NCBI GenBank assembly: GCA_031772625.1
Contig: CM062804.1
Span: 1,017,766,514 to 1,017,830,513 of the forward strand
DNA from: Pinus tabuliformis
Taxonomy: Eukaryota > Streptophyta > Pinopsida > Pinales > Pinaceae
Direction of reading: 5' to 3'
Length of the DNA: 64,000 nt
A program made the translations under genes and the position numbers. Numbering within the stretch: the first letter of the stretch is position 1; each line of letters opens with the position of its first letter. The notes under the pieces are model-generated. The model was not told the origin of the DNA. It did no database searches and saw only the letters and a list, made by a program, of their open reading frames with translations. This document shows, piece after piece, positions 1-12,308 of this stretch.

Positions 1-162
1 GCAATGTTGAGGCGCATGAATCACCATTACATGGCCCAAAACATGAACTCCAAAGCAAGAATTAGGAGCCTAAAGGCGAAATTGAGGAAGGTGACAAAAA
101 GACAAAAGAGGCAAAAAGAGCAAGATCGGCTCCGAATATTGGCCGAGGCTTCTTTGGTCTAG
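1..162 (+). CDS. C-terminal tail of an unknown basic, coiled-coil-like ORF
   Basis: A reading frame is open from the first base of the window to a TAG at 160-162. It encodes 53 residues rich in Lys, Arg and Gln with heptad-like Leu/Ile spacing, which suggests the end of a basic coiled coil. The start lies outside the window. I do not recognise the family. Retrotransposon accessory proteins often end in such coiled coils, so an element-derived tail is a guess. The frame is short and could be chance. Confidence 0.25.
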   Translation, partial: AMLRRMNHHYMAQNMNSKARIRSLKAKLRKVTKRQKRQKEQDRLRILAEASLV

Positions 163-1802
163 CATGACATGTGATAGAGAATGTACAACCCAAATTTCAA
201 GAAATTTGGAGCACATTTTTGCATTTTGAAATTTTTTGCACAAAAAATAGGTTTTTTCTCCCTGTGCGTTGCGCCACTTGGCGCGCGCTTTTTCTAGGGA
301 GCTCCAAATGACAAAAAGTTTATATTTTTGGATTTTCCATGGAAAATTATGACTGTTGGTGCATGGCCAATAAGTTTGGGCAAGTTTTGAGTCCTCAGGA
401 GGTCAAAAACACCCAAAACGTGACCTCTCTGCCCCTATTTTGACACACAGGAAGCAGTCTTGGGAGATTGCAGTTTTGGAGGGGCAAATGACATCCAAAT
501 TGAAAAATTTCACTCGGGTTGGAAGTTAGATAGGTAGGGATTTACAAAAAGCACACTTGGGCTCAATTTGGACTTCAGGAAGTGCCTCAAAATCACCTCC
601 AAAGTGGCGCGATGCATACATCTTTTGGCGCGGCGCATAGAGATCCAAAGGCCAAATCACTTCTGCTTTGCAAGAATTCGATTTGTTTCAGTGTGATTTT
701 CTCCAAGTATGTTTTTCAAATCCTTTTCAACGATTTTTGGCTATGGTACTATGGTTTAGAAGCGAAGACAAGTTGAAAGTGAATATTGGCGCGTGGGTGA
801 GTTAAACGAAAATTGCTGGTGGGCCTGTTCATTAACAAATTTATGTTTTCTCTTCGTTAAAGGCGCATCTTATTTAAAAGCCATGTTATTAAATTGATAG
901 TTGTGATTCAAATGACCAAAATGAAGGCAAACAGTCACCCCAGAATATCGACGCTCCATTTTTGTTTTTTTTTTTATTGGTCATCGAAGAAATAAAATGT
1001 AACGCTGCTCCCGTTACTGATGGTTGGATTTTAATTTCGCTTGTAATGATTAAACAATCTCTCAACTTTGGGTTGATCCACTTTCTCATAGAAAAGCTTA
1101 TTTATTGTATTGAAAGTCATTTGTAAGGGGTTGGAGTTTCTGGGAATAGCGTAGAAAAAAACCCAGCATATTCATTGTACAGCTTGGCTAGGAGATTAAT
1201 GAAAAATGATGCAGCTCTGATTTATGAGATTCCTATGGCGTGAGTTTTAGCAATATGTTTCTTTCTCTATTTCATATGTAACTTGTAATGTTATGCAGTT
1301 CATTCATATTCAATTCCAGTTGAATGTTTTTTAAGTAGGAAAGGTAGAATCCAAATTTATTGCTCTGCCTTGGAAGACATTCATCCTCTGTGTTTTCTTC
1401 TTCTGTCTGAAAAGGATTCATCACATATGCCCTTTTCAGCCCTCCCCTCAAATAGGCTTCCCACTCCATATTATTTAAATATGATTGCTAAACTTCTCAC
1501 CTATCTTGCCTCACGAACTATTCTGTGTCTTTGATTTAATTTCCCAGCCCATGCGGTCCTTTGGTCCTACACAACCCAGAAAGTTCAGTCATTCAAAAAT
1601 CGCCTTTTTCCATATCTATTTACTAGCATAAAATCAATATTCATTGTAAGTCACCTCAGACCATATTGTTTATTCCTCACTGAGTGTGACTCGGAGAGAG
1701 CCCTCTCCTGTTCTGGTAGGGCTAGCTACCAGACTGAGCGTGGTTTGTGGTTACCCTGAAATTTGCCTTCTTTCAGCCTAAGGAAGATTTAGGCTCTAAC
1801 AG
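163..1802. other. Unassigned DNA, no gene recognised
   Basis: I found no coding region with recognisable domains here. The first 700 bases contain several GCGC-rich words (around 266-290 and 604-640) in otherwise AT-rich DNA, a texture like retrotransposon LTR or leader DNA, but I could not define ends or repeats. The short ORFs at 582-776, 889-1089 and 1272-1469 have no protein-like features. Confidence 0.4.
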
Positions 1803-2025
1803 TATGCAAGCAATAAGGCTAATTAATGCTAACTAAAGCTAAGTGTGCTTTATGTTATATTAATGTGCATGTATACTACATGTAAGCACTAGAGTTAAAT
1901 AACTAAAGCTAAGTGCACACCACAAGCAAGCACTAGATTTAACTAACAATAACTAGTAAGTGCACATCACATGCAAGCACTAAAGTTTAACCAAAGATAA
2001 TTAAGGGTAAATAAGTGCATGTGCA
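1803..2025 (+). repeat. Imperfect tandem repeat, units of about 45-75 bp
   Basis: Roughly four diverged units follow each other. Each contains a version of GCAAGCACTA, then TTAACTAA-type words, then AAGTGCACA. The units vary in length. No function is evident. The array lies just upstream of the RPK2-like pseudogene. Confidence 0.6.
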
Positions 2026-2099
2026 CCAAAAAAGGGAGAATATAATTACTTTCAAAGAGTTGTTCTAGCCATCCATTTTACTCTTCCCAAGCTTCATAT

Positions 2100-3741
2100 T
2101 ATATGGGCTTCGATGACGAGTTTGAAGTCCTTAATTTAGGTGAAAACATCCTCACCAACCAAAGTCTTGTAGGTTTGGGACAATGTAAAAACTTATTTTT
2201 CCTTGATTTTAACTTTGGTCATCTAACAAGTGAGATTCCTCAAGAGTTTCCTATTTGAACCTGATTGATTTATTTTGATGTCAATGGAAACTCACTAACA
2301 AGAAATTTTACAACCATTGTGAATGTTGACTGCCCCAAGCAACTTCCATTCCCATACAACCAATTTAAGGAAGGGTTATCAAATATTTAACAATATGAAT
2401 TGGATCCTCCCACCATATATTCTTCTCTTTTATTGTGGTGCATGTGCAAGCACCTCACTTCGATTTCTTGTATCTGAAGGTTTTCCAGTGCTTTATGATT
2501 TACATGGGAACAAATTTTCTAGTTCCATTCCACCTCCTTCAATAAGTTACCAAATGACCAAAGAACAAGTGTCGTATCTTAGCTTGGGTGAAAACAACCT
2601 TATCATGGAGATCCTAGGAATTCTAGGTCAAATATCTTTAACAATATTGAAACTTTAATCTAATGCCTTCATAGGAGAAATTCCAATAAAGTTAACAAAT
2701 CTGAAATGACTAACATATCTTCGGCTCAACAAGATTAAAATTGCAGGGTGAGTTCCTCAGGGCTTTGCACTTCTGATAGGTTTAACTGTATTCAATGTGT
2801 CTAATAATAATTTATCTGTAAAAATTACTAGTCTTTAGTAAAAGTAATATATATTGTGATAGTTTCACTGGAAATAAGTTTCTTAACTCTTACCTCCCTG
2901 GACTTTCACCATTAAATCCACTGGATGAGATTGGTTTTCCTCTTCTGTATGCTCACTCTGAAAATGAAAATCCAGTTAAGACATAGAGGCACTTCAATTC
3001 TATTGAAATTTCAACTATCACTTTAGTTGCAACTATAGTTTTTATACTTTTAGTTATTGTTGTTCATTTCTAGTGTACAAGATGGCAGATAGATAGTTAT
3101 GTTGTTTATCAATAAAGAAGAAGAGAGGTTATCACATTTACAAACATTGGATTTTAGCTAACTTATGAAAGCGTAGTTAGAGTTATAGTAAAATTTAGTG
3201 CTACAATTTCATTGGTAATGGTGGTTTTGGCGTGACTTAGAAGGCTGGACTGGTCCTAGGAATTTTACTAGTAGTCAAGATACTTTTTGTGGGATGCTTC
3301 CAAGGAATTCAACAATTTTATGCAAAGAATAGAACACGTGGATGGGTGTGCACCCAAAACCTTGTAACATTAATAGGCTACCATGTCAGTGAGTCACAAA
3401 TGTTTTTGGTATAAAATTATTTGCCTAGAGGTCACTTGGGAAAAAATCTTCAAGAGAGATCAAAACAAAGAGTTGAATAGGGCATAATTCACAAAATTGC
3501 TTTAGACATTACTCAGGGTTTTACTTATGTCCACAAGGATTGTGTTCCACGTGTTTTGCATCTAGATATCAAATCTATCAATATTCTTCTTGATAAAAAT
3601 TTCAATGCCTATCTGCCTGACTTTGGTCTTGTTAGGCTTCTAGGAACTTTTGAAACTCATGCAACAACTGATGTAGCAAGAAAATTTGGTTATGTTGCTC
3701 CAAAGTATGTGATGACATGTCGTGTTTCAAATAACGCAGAT
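2100..3741 (+). pseudogene. RPK2: RPK2/TOAD2-like LRR receptor kinase pseudogene, 5' part (LRRs, membrane segment, N-lobe to subdomain VIII)
   Basis: Scattered frames give, in order, leucine-rich repeats (about 2,130-2,830), a hydrophobic membrane segment (about 3,000-3,070) and a Ser/Thr kinase domain (about 3,130-3,741). The clean stretch 3,556-3,741 includes NILLD, the Mg-binding PDFGL, a LLGTFETHATT activation segment and YVAPKYVMTCRVS. These closely match my memory of Arabidopsis RPK2, a plasma-membrane receptor kinase of meristem and anther development. The family is known; the assignment here is by recall of the sequence. Several frameshifts and stops occur upstream, and the catalytic HRD reads HLD, so the gene is dead. 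The frame is then interrupted at GAT (3,739-3,741) by the CACTA element, and the gene resumes at 26,724. I could not place the true start; sequence before 2,100 does not look like RPK2. Confidence 0.8.
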
Positions 3742-3755
3742 CACTATAACAAAAC
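3742..3755 (+). repeat. Left terminal inverted repeat of the CACTA element
   Basis: CACTATAACAAAAC. It matches the right end at 13 of 14 positions on the opposite strand. The transposase of this superfamily recognises such ends. It follows directly after the GAT target duplication, in the middle of a kinase codon series. Confidence 0.88.
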
Positions 3756-3789
3756 CCTGTCATTAGTGTCCCTTTTTCTTCCTTTTCTG

Positions 3790-5510
3790 CATCAAGAACC
3801 CATTTTTGGTGCTATTTGCATCCATTTATCAAATATGTTGCAAAACTTGATGCAAAATTTGCACCGAGTTTTGCACCAAGTCTTACACCAAGTTTAACAC
3901 TAGGTATTTCAATAGGTTTTGTACTAGGTTTTATGACACATTTGTGCCATCCTTTGCACCAGATTTTGTTCCAAGTTTTGCATCAAGTTTAAAACCTAAT
4001 TTTATTTCACCTATTTTTTCATCCTCTATTGCATCCACTTTTTGCACCTACACTTGCATCAACTTTTTGCATCCCTTTTAAAATCATTTTTTGCATCCCC
4101 TTTGTGCCAAGTTTTGCGTCGAGGTTTGTGTCTAGTTTTTCATCTACTTTTGTTGCATCCACTTTTGCATCTTGTTTTTCATCCATATTTACATCCTATT
4201 TTGCATCTATTATTGTGTCCACTATTGCATCCAATTTTGTTGTGCCACAATTTGTGCCTAGTTTGGCACCTCCCTTTGTACCCACTTTTGCTTCTAATTT
4301 TTCATCCACATTTGCATCCTCATTTGCATCTACGTTTTCATCAACTTTTACATCTATTTTTGCATCTCGTTTCGTATCCATTTTTGCGTCAAAATTTGCG
4401 TCAATTTGTGTGTCTCATTTTTTCATCTAGTTTTGCATCAAATTTTGTTGCATCCACTTCTACATCCAATTTTGCATCCACTTTTGCACCCATGTTTACA
4501 TCCACTTTTGCATCCCTTTTTTCATCTTCATTTACATCAAAGTTTGCTTCCTTTTTTGCATCTATCATTACATCCACTTTTGTTGTGCTACAGTTTGTGC
4601 CTTGTTTTGCAATTATTGTTGTACCCACATTTGCTTCCAATTTTGCATCCATGTTCACACCCTCTTTTAAATCCAATATTTGCATCAACTGTTACATCTC
4701 TTTTTGCATCCACTTTTATGTCAGGTTTATGCATTGGGTTTTGCGTCTCATTTTGTATCTACTTTTGCATCTACTTCCATTGCATCCATTTTTTGCATCC
4801 AATTTTGTTTTGCCTATTGCATCCATGTTTGCATCCACTTTTACATTCCTTTTTGCATCTTGTTTTGCATCCAAGTTTGCATCTTTTTTTGTGTCTATTG
4901 TTACATCCAATTTTTTTGTGCCATAATTTGTGCCATATCTTGCACCTATTGTTGCAACCCACATTTTCTTTCACTTTTGCATTCACATTTGCATCCTCTT
5001 TTGTGTTCAAGTTTGCATCGAATATCGTTTATTTTTTTGCATCCCTTGTTGCATCCATTTTTACATCAAGTTTTGCACCTCATTTTGCATTTACTTTTGC
5101 ATCCACTTTTGCATCTAATTTTGTGTCTCCTATTGCACCCATGTTTGTGTCCACGTTTACATCCCTTTTTGCATCTTATTTTGCATCTTATTTTGTCTCC
5201 TTGTTGCATCCAAGTCTGATTCCATTTCTACGTCCGTTGCATCCACATTTGTTTCACCACAATTCGTGCCAAGTTCTATGCCTACTATTGTATCCATGTT
5301 TTCTTCCACTTTTGCATATGTGTTTTCATCCTATTTTGCATCCAAGTTTGCATTGACTATTGCATATTATTTTGTAACCACTTTTTTGTTAGATTTTTCA
5401 TCTTGTTTTGCATCTACTTATGTTGCATCCACTTTTCATACAATTTTATGTCTATTTTTCCCCCATTTTTTGTGTTCACTTTTACATCCCTTTTCCAACA
5501 CTCATCATAT
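3790..5510 (+). repeat. Left subterminal array of TTTTGCATCC-type repeats
   Basis: About 1.7 kb of short degenerate repeats on the theme TTTTGCATCCA, spaced mostly at multiples of about 6-21 bases, with variants such as TTTTGCACC and TTTTGTGCC. All are in one orientation, reading inward from the transposon end. CACTA elements carry subterminal repeats that bind their accessory transposase protein, and this array is in the right place and orientation. The long Phe/Ser/Ala- or His/Leu-rich frames it creates (for example 4,042-4,926 and 4,406-5,356) are products of the repeat, not genes. Confidence 0.8.
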
Positions 5511-5539
5511 TTTCAACATTGATGATATATTATGACATT

Positions 5540-5572
5540 GATAATTATGAACAACTGATGATAGTGTCAATA

Positions 5573-5605
<33 letters not shown>

Positions 5606-5880
5606 ATGGCATGAATTGTGATTATGATGATAATGACAATGATGATAAAGACGATGGTGGTTATGATGACAATGATGATGATGATGACAATGATTATCAT
5701 GCTGGTGATGCTAATGAATTTAGCCAATATTCCCATTTTTTAAATGTTGTCACTGTCATAATCATAATCATAATCTTTGGCATCATCATCCAAGTTATCA
5801 ACATTTTCTCATCATTATCATCATTATCATCTAGGTAACCATTAACAACAATAATGGTGTGAATGTTGATGAAGATGTAA
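5540..5880 (+). repeat. GAT/ATC-rich trinucleotide microsatellite
   Basis: Imperfect runs of GAT/GAC/AAT trinucleotides (about 5,570-5,700) are followed by the complementary ATC/ATT type (about 5,755-5,830), so the segment can fold on itself. It directly follows the left subterminal array. The Asp- and Ile-rich frames in it are artefacts. Confidence 0.7.
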
Positions 5881-6899
5881 ATGATGATGATTTCCATGAC
5901 ATCGATGAAAATAAATTTCATGTCCACATTAGTATAATGCGTAATAAATAATAAATCATGTGACACCACATTCTGGTTACAATTCTAGTTTACAAAGTAA
6001 CACTTAACATAGAAAGGTCATATGGTACACTCTATGTACAAAGTAAGGTCTTCCACTACGATCATTTCCTCATCAGTTGCTGCCTTAAGAGGGTAAAAGA
6101 ATAAATGATCATAATACAATGAATATATAAGTTATGGCTATGGTTTCCCAGGGAGCGGGCCAAAGCTGCTCGACCTAGAAAGGAGATCGAGGGGTAGTAA
6201 CAACATGTTTGACCTAAGAGGAATCAATTGTATTGAATATAGGTCTATAAACTCCCAGGGATAGTTACAGTTCCACTACTAAAGATTCACGTAGGTTGGG
6301 ACAAATTCACAACAACTTCATAATACAGATGTTAGCCAGAAAAGTTTTCTACTACAGAAAGAATAGGGGAAAGACCCTTATATGGGAGGTCCTCCCATAG
6401 GTATCTAATAAGTTTATTATCATGAGATAGAGGGATAGTGGTCTTGGTTTCCTTTTGGTATACAAGTGGGCTCTTATTGGGTTACTTTAGCTTTAGCTTA
6501 GCTGAGATCGTGTAACTCCATCACATTCTTGAGCTCTTGTGGTAACATATACATCAAATTATACTACTTCTGTATAAATTCAACAATGAAGTGAGCTCTT
6601 GAATTTCCATCTAGTTTGAGTGGGAGAAGTAGGTGGTTGACTATAAAAAGTCAATAGGGAAGAAGTGTAGGGCTATGAACGATTACTAGATGAAGATGGA
6701 TATTGAGGGAATCAATTACAAAAGATTTGCAACGGGGGGTTTTTAGGGGGGATAAGTCTCCTTTGAAGTGACTATTCTTCTTTTAAGTGCTTCACTCTTT
6801 AGTATATAACACATTCTTCCATAAAATGCCTCGATCTCTTATGATAATTGTAATACTTGCTAGGATGAAAGGGAAAATAAGAAATGGATTCCTTCTAAT
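5881..6899. other. Unassigned interior of the CACTA element
   Basis: There is no recognisable coding domain on either strand. Part of it may be the decayed continuation of the gypsy fragment that lies on the - strand immediately to the right. Confidence 0.35.
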
Positions 6900-7640
6900 C
6901 TTGTTAGAATGTTGTTCCACTAGTTATGGTGGAGATGGCTCAATTAGTGGTGGTGGAGGTTGAGTGGATGGTTGTATAGGTAGAGGCTTTGAAGAAGATG
7001 GTTGATCCTTATTTTTCAAAATTCTCTTTATGGGTGGATTAGCATGAGTGGAAGAAGTGGCAGCAACTTCATGCACTAAATTGGTAAGACCATCCCCTAC
7101 AACATTTCTATCCTTTTTGTTTCCTTTTGGCTTAGTCACTCTTGATTGTGGGTCACCTAAGAGAGAAGCTACTTCACTAGCTATAATAGGAGGATAATAA
7201 GTTCTTAGGTGATGTCTAATGTTGATAGTTTATAAGTCCAACACCTTATTGATATCATCCTAATAGGTTATCTATTTATTATTAGTACATTCTGGTTACA
7301 AATATTATCTTTTACCTTCTACCAAGATTTTTCTAAGCTCATCTAAAGATAACTTGGTCTCACATCTAGCTAACAAAAATTAGAATCTATGGATGAAATA
7401 GGTCATAAATTTCCATTTTTCTTGCTTTAATTATATAAGAATAACCACTTCAAATACATCGATTGGTTTAAGAGCATACATTCGCAAAAAATTATCACAT
7501 ATTTTATAAAATTCTCTATAGAGTTCTTGGGAAGGTTTTCAAACCATTGAAAGGCTAACCTAGTAAGAGTGCGTGGAAATAATTTGGCCATAACTTATAG
7601 CCATGTCCTCAAGTATTTACAAATTTGGATGAAATTGGAC
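6900..7640 (-). mobile_element. Ty3/gypsy gag remnant (broken)
   Basis: On the - strand a Retrotrans_gag-type signature (LFPRTLTRLAFQWFENLP) lies at about 7,520-7,580, followed downstream by a Lys-rich and then Pro/Ser-rich segment (about 6,924-7,139). This is the usual order of gag core and linker in plant gypsy elements. It is an old fossil with several breaks. No LTR or polymerase part was found for it. Confidence 0.6.
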
Positions 7641-7846
7641 AAGTGTGTTAGAGAGAGATAACCATAGTGCACTAGAGAGGCCCAAGCACAAGTGTGTTAC
7701 ACAAGAGATGCATGAAGATATGTGCCCTTAGGCATAAACCACTTTATAAGGGAGATAAAGAATATCACAAGATGATGGAATAAAAATACGAGTTGTAGTG
7801 TACTTATACACAAGAAGGGCTCTGCCTAGGGGTTAATGAGCATACA

Positions 7847-8384
7847 TGTAAAAAATTTACTAGGTTGGCCTTATCCTTGTAGGTTTTAACCCCGTACATA
7901 AATTACCTGCAAATGAATTACTAAAAGAAGAAAATAAACAATGGTGAGAGCATAAAACATAAAGCAAATATAAACAGAGATTTTCCCCCAGAACCAAAAA
8001 CCGGGACTATCAGATTGATTTTTCATTATCTTCCTTTCAATGTTACAATAGATACATATACATGTCGAAGCATCCATAAACCCCAATCCATTAACCCTGG
8101 ATTAGAACATAACCGTAGATCCCTTTACCAGATCTAAAAAATACCATGGATAGAAAACCATCATGTCCAAAACCATGTGTGAAATCCATGCACAAAACCA
8201 TAGGTAGGTCCTCCCACCTAATATAGGGTCCAAATTTTTTTTCCTGGGGCGCTTCCCAGACCCCGTGAAGGGGAGCTACCGCCCCCATACTGCATCCAGT
8301 GTAACATACAGGGGGGGCTTCCACCCCCCTGTGACCCCCTCACATGTGGGGTAGTCATGAAAAGAATATAACACACACCCAACA
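7847..8384 (-). repeat. 3' LTR of the copia remnant (inner end firm, outer end tentative)
   Basis: On the - strand the LTR begins TGTTGGGTGTGTGT at 8,384, directly after a purine-rich tract (8,385-8,396), as in many copia elements. The outer end is placed at a TGTA/TACA-type terminus near 7,847, which gives about 538 bp. It contains a C/G-run segment at about 8,245-8,345. Only one LTR is present, so the outer boundary could not be confirmed by comparison. Confidence 0.55.
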
Positions 8385-10420
8385 TTCTCCCACTTGTTGT
8401 TTTCTTTCCACAAGGGGCAACATGAGAGCTTAGTCATTGGTCCAACCCTACAACACCCATTGTTTCTCTACACCAAGAGAATTTCTCATTTCTTACAGAC
8501 TTTGTCAATACATCTGCAGTATTCTTCAAAGTGTCCACCTTTACCAGCAACACCATTTTATCCTCAACCATATCCCTCATAAAGTGATACTAAACATCAA
8601 TGTGCTTTGTCTTTGAATGATAAGTAGGGTTCTTTGCCAAGAAAATTGCACTTTGTCTATCACAATATATCCTTATAGCTCGTTGTACTAACCCCATACT
8701 TGAACACAATATCTGCAACCAAGCTTCTTCCTTTCTTGAATTAGTTCTTGCCATGTATTCTACCTATGTAGTTGAAAGTGCCACTATAGAATGTCTCTTA
8801 CTCATCCAACTGACTGCACATCCAAATAGGTTAAACACATACCCACTTGTAGATCTTCTTTGATCAAGATCTCCAGCTCAGTCTGCATCAGCAAAGCCAT
8901 GGATGTCAAAAACTCTGTCCAATCCTGGTCTTCCTTGGTAGCACAAACCATAATTACTAGTGCCACACAAATACCTGAAAACCCGCTTCACTGTTGTCCA
9001 ATGCTCCTTCCATGGTTTTGACATAAACCTGCTCAATACTCCCACTGCATGTGAAATGTATGGTCTACTACAGACCATTGCATACATTAGGTTACCAACT
9101 GCACTTGCAAATGAAACACGAGAAATGTCCTCTTCTCGTGTCTTGGGACACTGTTCATCAGATAACTTTACACCTACAGGAATAGGAACCTTCACTGGTT
9201 TACTATCCTACATATTAAAACTTTGCAGTATTGTCTCGACATACTTCCTCTAGTTTAACCAGAGATTCCTCTTTGCCCAATCTCATTTAATTTTCATGCC
9301 CAAGATATAGTTTGCAGAACCAAAATATTTCACGTCGAATTTGGAGGACAATTGGGTCTTCAAATCTTGGATAATTTCTTTGTCATTTCCAACCAGCAAC
9401 ATATCATCCACATACAAGACCAGATAAATAACACGGTCACCAATTAATTTAAAATACACACAGTGACCTTCTTTGCTTCTGGTGAAGGCAAGTCCTCATA
9501 TAAATGTATCAAATTTCTGATACCACATCCTTGGTGACTGTTTTAACCCATACAAAGGCTTTTTTAACTTGCATACCAGTTCTTTCGTACCCTTCACCGC
9601 AAAGCCTTCAGGTTGCTTCATGTAGATCTATTCTTCTAGATCCCCATGAAGAAATGTTGTCTTCACATCCATCTGTTCTACCTCAAAATCAAAAGCAGCA
9701 ACAACAAATAAAAGTAATCTAATGGAAGCTACCTTGGCAACAGGAGAAAAAATATCACCAAAATTAATTCCAGACACCTGGGAATAACCTTTTGCTACCA
9801 AACAAGATTTTTAGTTCTCCACCTTGCCTTCTCCATTCATTTTCTTCTTAAACACCCATTTGTTTCCAATGGGTTTCCTTCTAGCCGACAACTCCACTAG
9901 ATCCCACGCCTCATTTTTGTGCAAAGATGCCATTTCATCAACCACAGCCTCTTTCCAGAGTTTGCCATCCTCTGAATCTACTGCTTCCCTCACAGTTCTA
10001 GGATCTTCATCAGTAATAGATGAAGAAAAAATTGAATAGAAAGAATATGGAGTATACGTTTCTCGTTGCCTTCTTTCTCGAACTGATCTTCTCAAAGTTG
10101 GAGTTTGTGGCTCTTCATATTCTGATTCTTATTCTGTTGTAGAGTCTGATTCTTCCTCCTTTAGTTCAAACTCTATCTTCTCAGGTTCCTTTGGTAGGAA
10201 TTCAAGTTTAATAACATATTTCACCTCTCTAAACACCACATCTCGGTTGTACACAACCTTCCTTATTTCTGGGTTCCAAAGCTTATAACCTTTTAAACCA
10301 TCCTTAAACCCAATAAAGATGCACCTTTCATATTTACTATCCAACTTTGTTCTTTTATCCTTTGGAACATGTACATATGCATCACATCCAAATACCCTCA
10401 GATGTGAAAGAGAAGGTTTG
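7847..10420 (-). mobile_element. Ty1/copia element, 3' half (broken)
   Basis: Read on the - strand it gives, in order, the C-terminal integrase segment (about 10,420-10,130, with YERCIFIGF), the start of the copia reverse transcriptase (about 10,090-9,811, with WKEAVVDEM and NKWVFKKK), the later reverse transcriptase and RNase H (about 9,195-8,580, with SAVGNLMYAM and SRPYISHAVG), a polypurine-like AAGTGGGAGAA and an LTR. The gag, protease and integrase core are absent because the element ends at the Penelope-like junction at 10,420. It is broken, with multiple breaks. The sequence type is common in conifer copia elements. Confidence 0.85.
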
Positions 10421-11601
10421 AGTACTTCGTGGTGAGTTTCGACGTGGTCTCTCTTTATACTTGTATTCCTATCAATGAGGCCACGAAGGTTATTAATAAG
10501 CTAACTGACCCTGATACGGCTAAGTTAGTTGAGCTTTGCCTTACCTCTACCTTTTTCAGCTTCGAGGGAGAATTCTATGAGCAGACTTGCGGAGTTGCCA
10601 TGGGCTCCCCCTTGTCCCCTGTCGTCGCTAATCTCTTCATGGAGGAGTTTGAGTCTAAGGCTTTGGCCTCCTCTCGTCTCTTACCGAAGCTTTGGAAAAG
10701 ATTCGTTGATGACACAGGTGTTGTCTGGTCTCATGGTCCTGACGAGCTGGATCGTTTCTTTAGTCACCTCAATAACCAATCCGCAGCCATTAAATTCACG
10801 ATGGAAAAAGAAGATAATGGTTGTCTTCCGTTCTTGGATGTTCTCATCTCTAAGAAGGTGGATGGTTCCTTTTCTCATCAGGTGTTTAGAAAGAAGACGC
10901 ATACTGAGCAATACTTGCATGCTTCTTCGCATCATTTCCCTGCTCAGAAGTTAGGGGTTCTTAGCACGCTTGCCACCCGTGCTGTTAGAATTTCGGATGA
11001 GGAGAGCCTGGAAACGGAAAAGGCTCATCTCCTAGATGTCTTTGAGAAGAATGGTTACAATAGGCACCTCGGTCAAAGAGCCTTCCTCAGGGCCAAGAAG
11101 GAGCCTTCAATCCGAAGGGTTCCTAAAGATCATATCATGGGTGTGAACCTTCCTTACATCCAGGGGACCACGGACAGGATTGCGAGGATTCTGAGGAAGT
11201 ACGATGTGCCCGCAACTTTTAGACCTCTCAATACTATCCGTGGCTCCCTCAGGTCGGTGAAAGACCCGATTGACCCTAAGGACATGAAGGGCGTCTATGT
11301 CATTCCCTGTTCCTGTGGGACCCCTTATATTGGTGATACTGGTCGCTCTATCAATCAACGGATTAGCGAGCATTCGGCTGACTTAAGACATGGTAGGACC
11401 AAGTCCTCAGCCCTGGCTGAGCATGCGGGGAAGACTATGCATCATGTATGTATAGAGGAGGCTCAAGTCATTGCCAAAGTTGCGCAGTTTCACCATCGTA
11501 AGTTTAGAGAGGCCCTGGAGATTGAGAAAAGGCCGAACAATCTTAATAGGGATGATGGCTGGAAGATTAGCAGCTGCTGGGTCCCAGCCTTGTCTTCCTA
11601 G
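10421..11601 (+). CDS. Penelope-like reverse transcriptase and GIY-YIG endonuclease, 5'-truncated
   Basis: The frame enters from the junction without its own start codon and reads cleanly to a TAG at 11,599-11,601. Numbering from base 10,429: RT motif A with the first catalytic Asp (SFDVVSLYT, 3-11), motif B (GVAMGSPLSPV, 55-65) and motif C (RFVDD, 91-95) are all visible. A GIY-YIG domain follows at about 286-375, with GVY at 288-290, CSCG, YIG at 300-302, R311, H315 and the late Glu of EALEIE near 361. The order RT then GIY-YIG is diagnostic of endonuclease-positive Penelope-like elements, where it drives target-primed reverse transcription. The missing N-terminal part of the RT means this copy cannot be active. 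The open, well-conserved frame suggests a fairly recent insertion, younger than the copia it abuts. Confidence 0.9.
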
Positions 11602-12187
11602 CCTCCTCTTTCCCCCTTTGTTAGGTCTTAGGGTTTCTGTCTTCCCCTCCTTAAGTTTCGTTTTTAGCGGATTAGTCCTAGTATTATGGAGTGTTTGATT
11701 CATTATTAAGTTATTTCGAGCTAATTATTGTATCCCATTTATGATACTATTGGGTATATTATTATTAGATGAGATTTTTTGTTTCCATAATTTCAATGAG
11801 TTATGCTTATATTTAATTCTACTATACCTTTAACTAATGTCTAAAAAACCCTTTAAAACCTTATAAGTAATAATATATTGACCTAATGTCATAATTTTAT
11901 TGGAATAACAGATTATTGAATAAATACCGATTATTTAATATAAATTATTAATTTAATTATGAGAAGAGATCTAGTTTACCAAATTAAGAAAGTATTATGA
12001 ATAAATATATGATATAACAATAATATTAGTTATACTACTAGAATAATAATGATTTAACATGAACACTATTTGTTTGTTTTTAATAATAGTGGAATTATAA
12101 ATTATTAAGTAAATATAGATTTTTTAATAATCATATATTATTGTATATAACCTATTATTTTAATTTCGAATGACCATTATAATTAAA

Positions 12188-12308
12188 TAATAAATAATAT
12201 TGATATATTTTTAAAGAACAAATAGAGAAGGTCTAACTTACCATTGGACCATTAAGTAATTATATAAACATACAATTACCTAAGAGTAATAGTAATTTAA
12301 TACCATTT
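12188..12308 (+). repeat. Direct repeat, copy 1 (about 120 bp)
   Basis: This segment runs from a GATATATTT word through AAAGAACAAATAGAGAA and TGGACCATTAA to TTTAATACCATTTA, and recurs about 265 bp downstream with small differences and an extra dozen or so bases near its end. Confidence 0.75.

Noticed and set aside
3790-5510. CRISPR-like array
   Set aside because: The repeats are short, degenerate, without constant-length spacers, and in a plant transposon.
4029-5535. Several long overlapping frames rich in Phe/Ser/Ala or His/Leu (up to 316 codons)
   Set aside because: They are translations of the TTTTGCATCC subterminal array in different frames. All frames stay open because the repeat has few stops, and there is no non-repetitive protein feature.
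10529-10954. Frames overlapping the Penelope-like ORF (10,529-10,954 + and 10,681-10,935 -)
   Set aside because: Alternative frames of a clear RT-GIY-YIG coding region.
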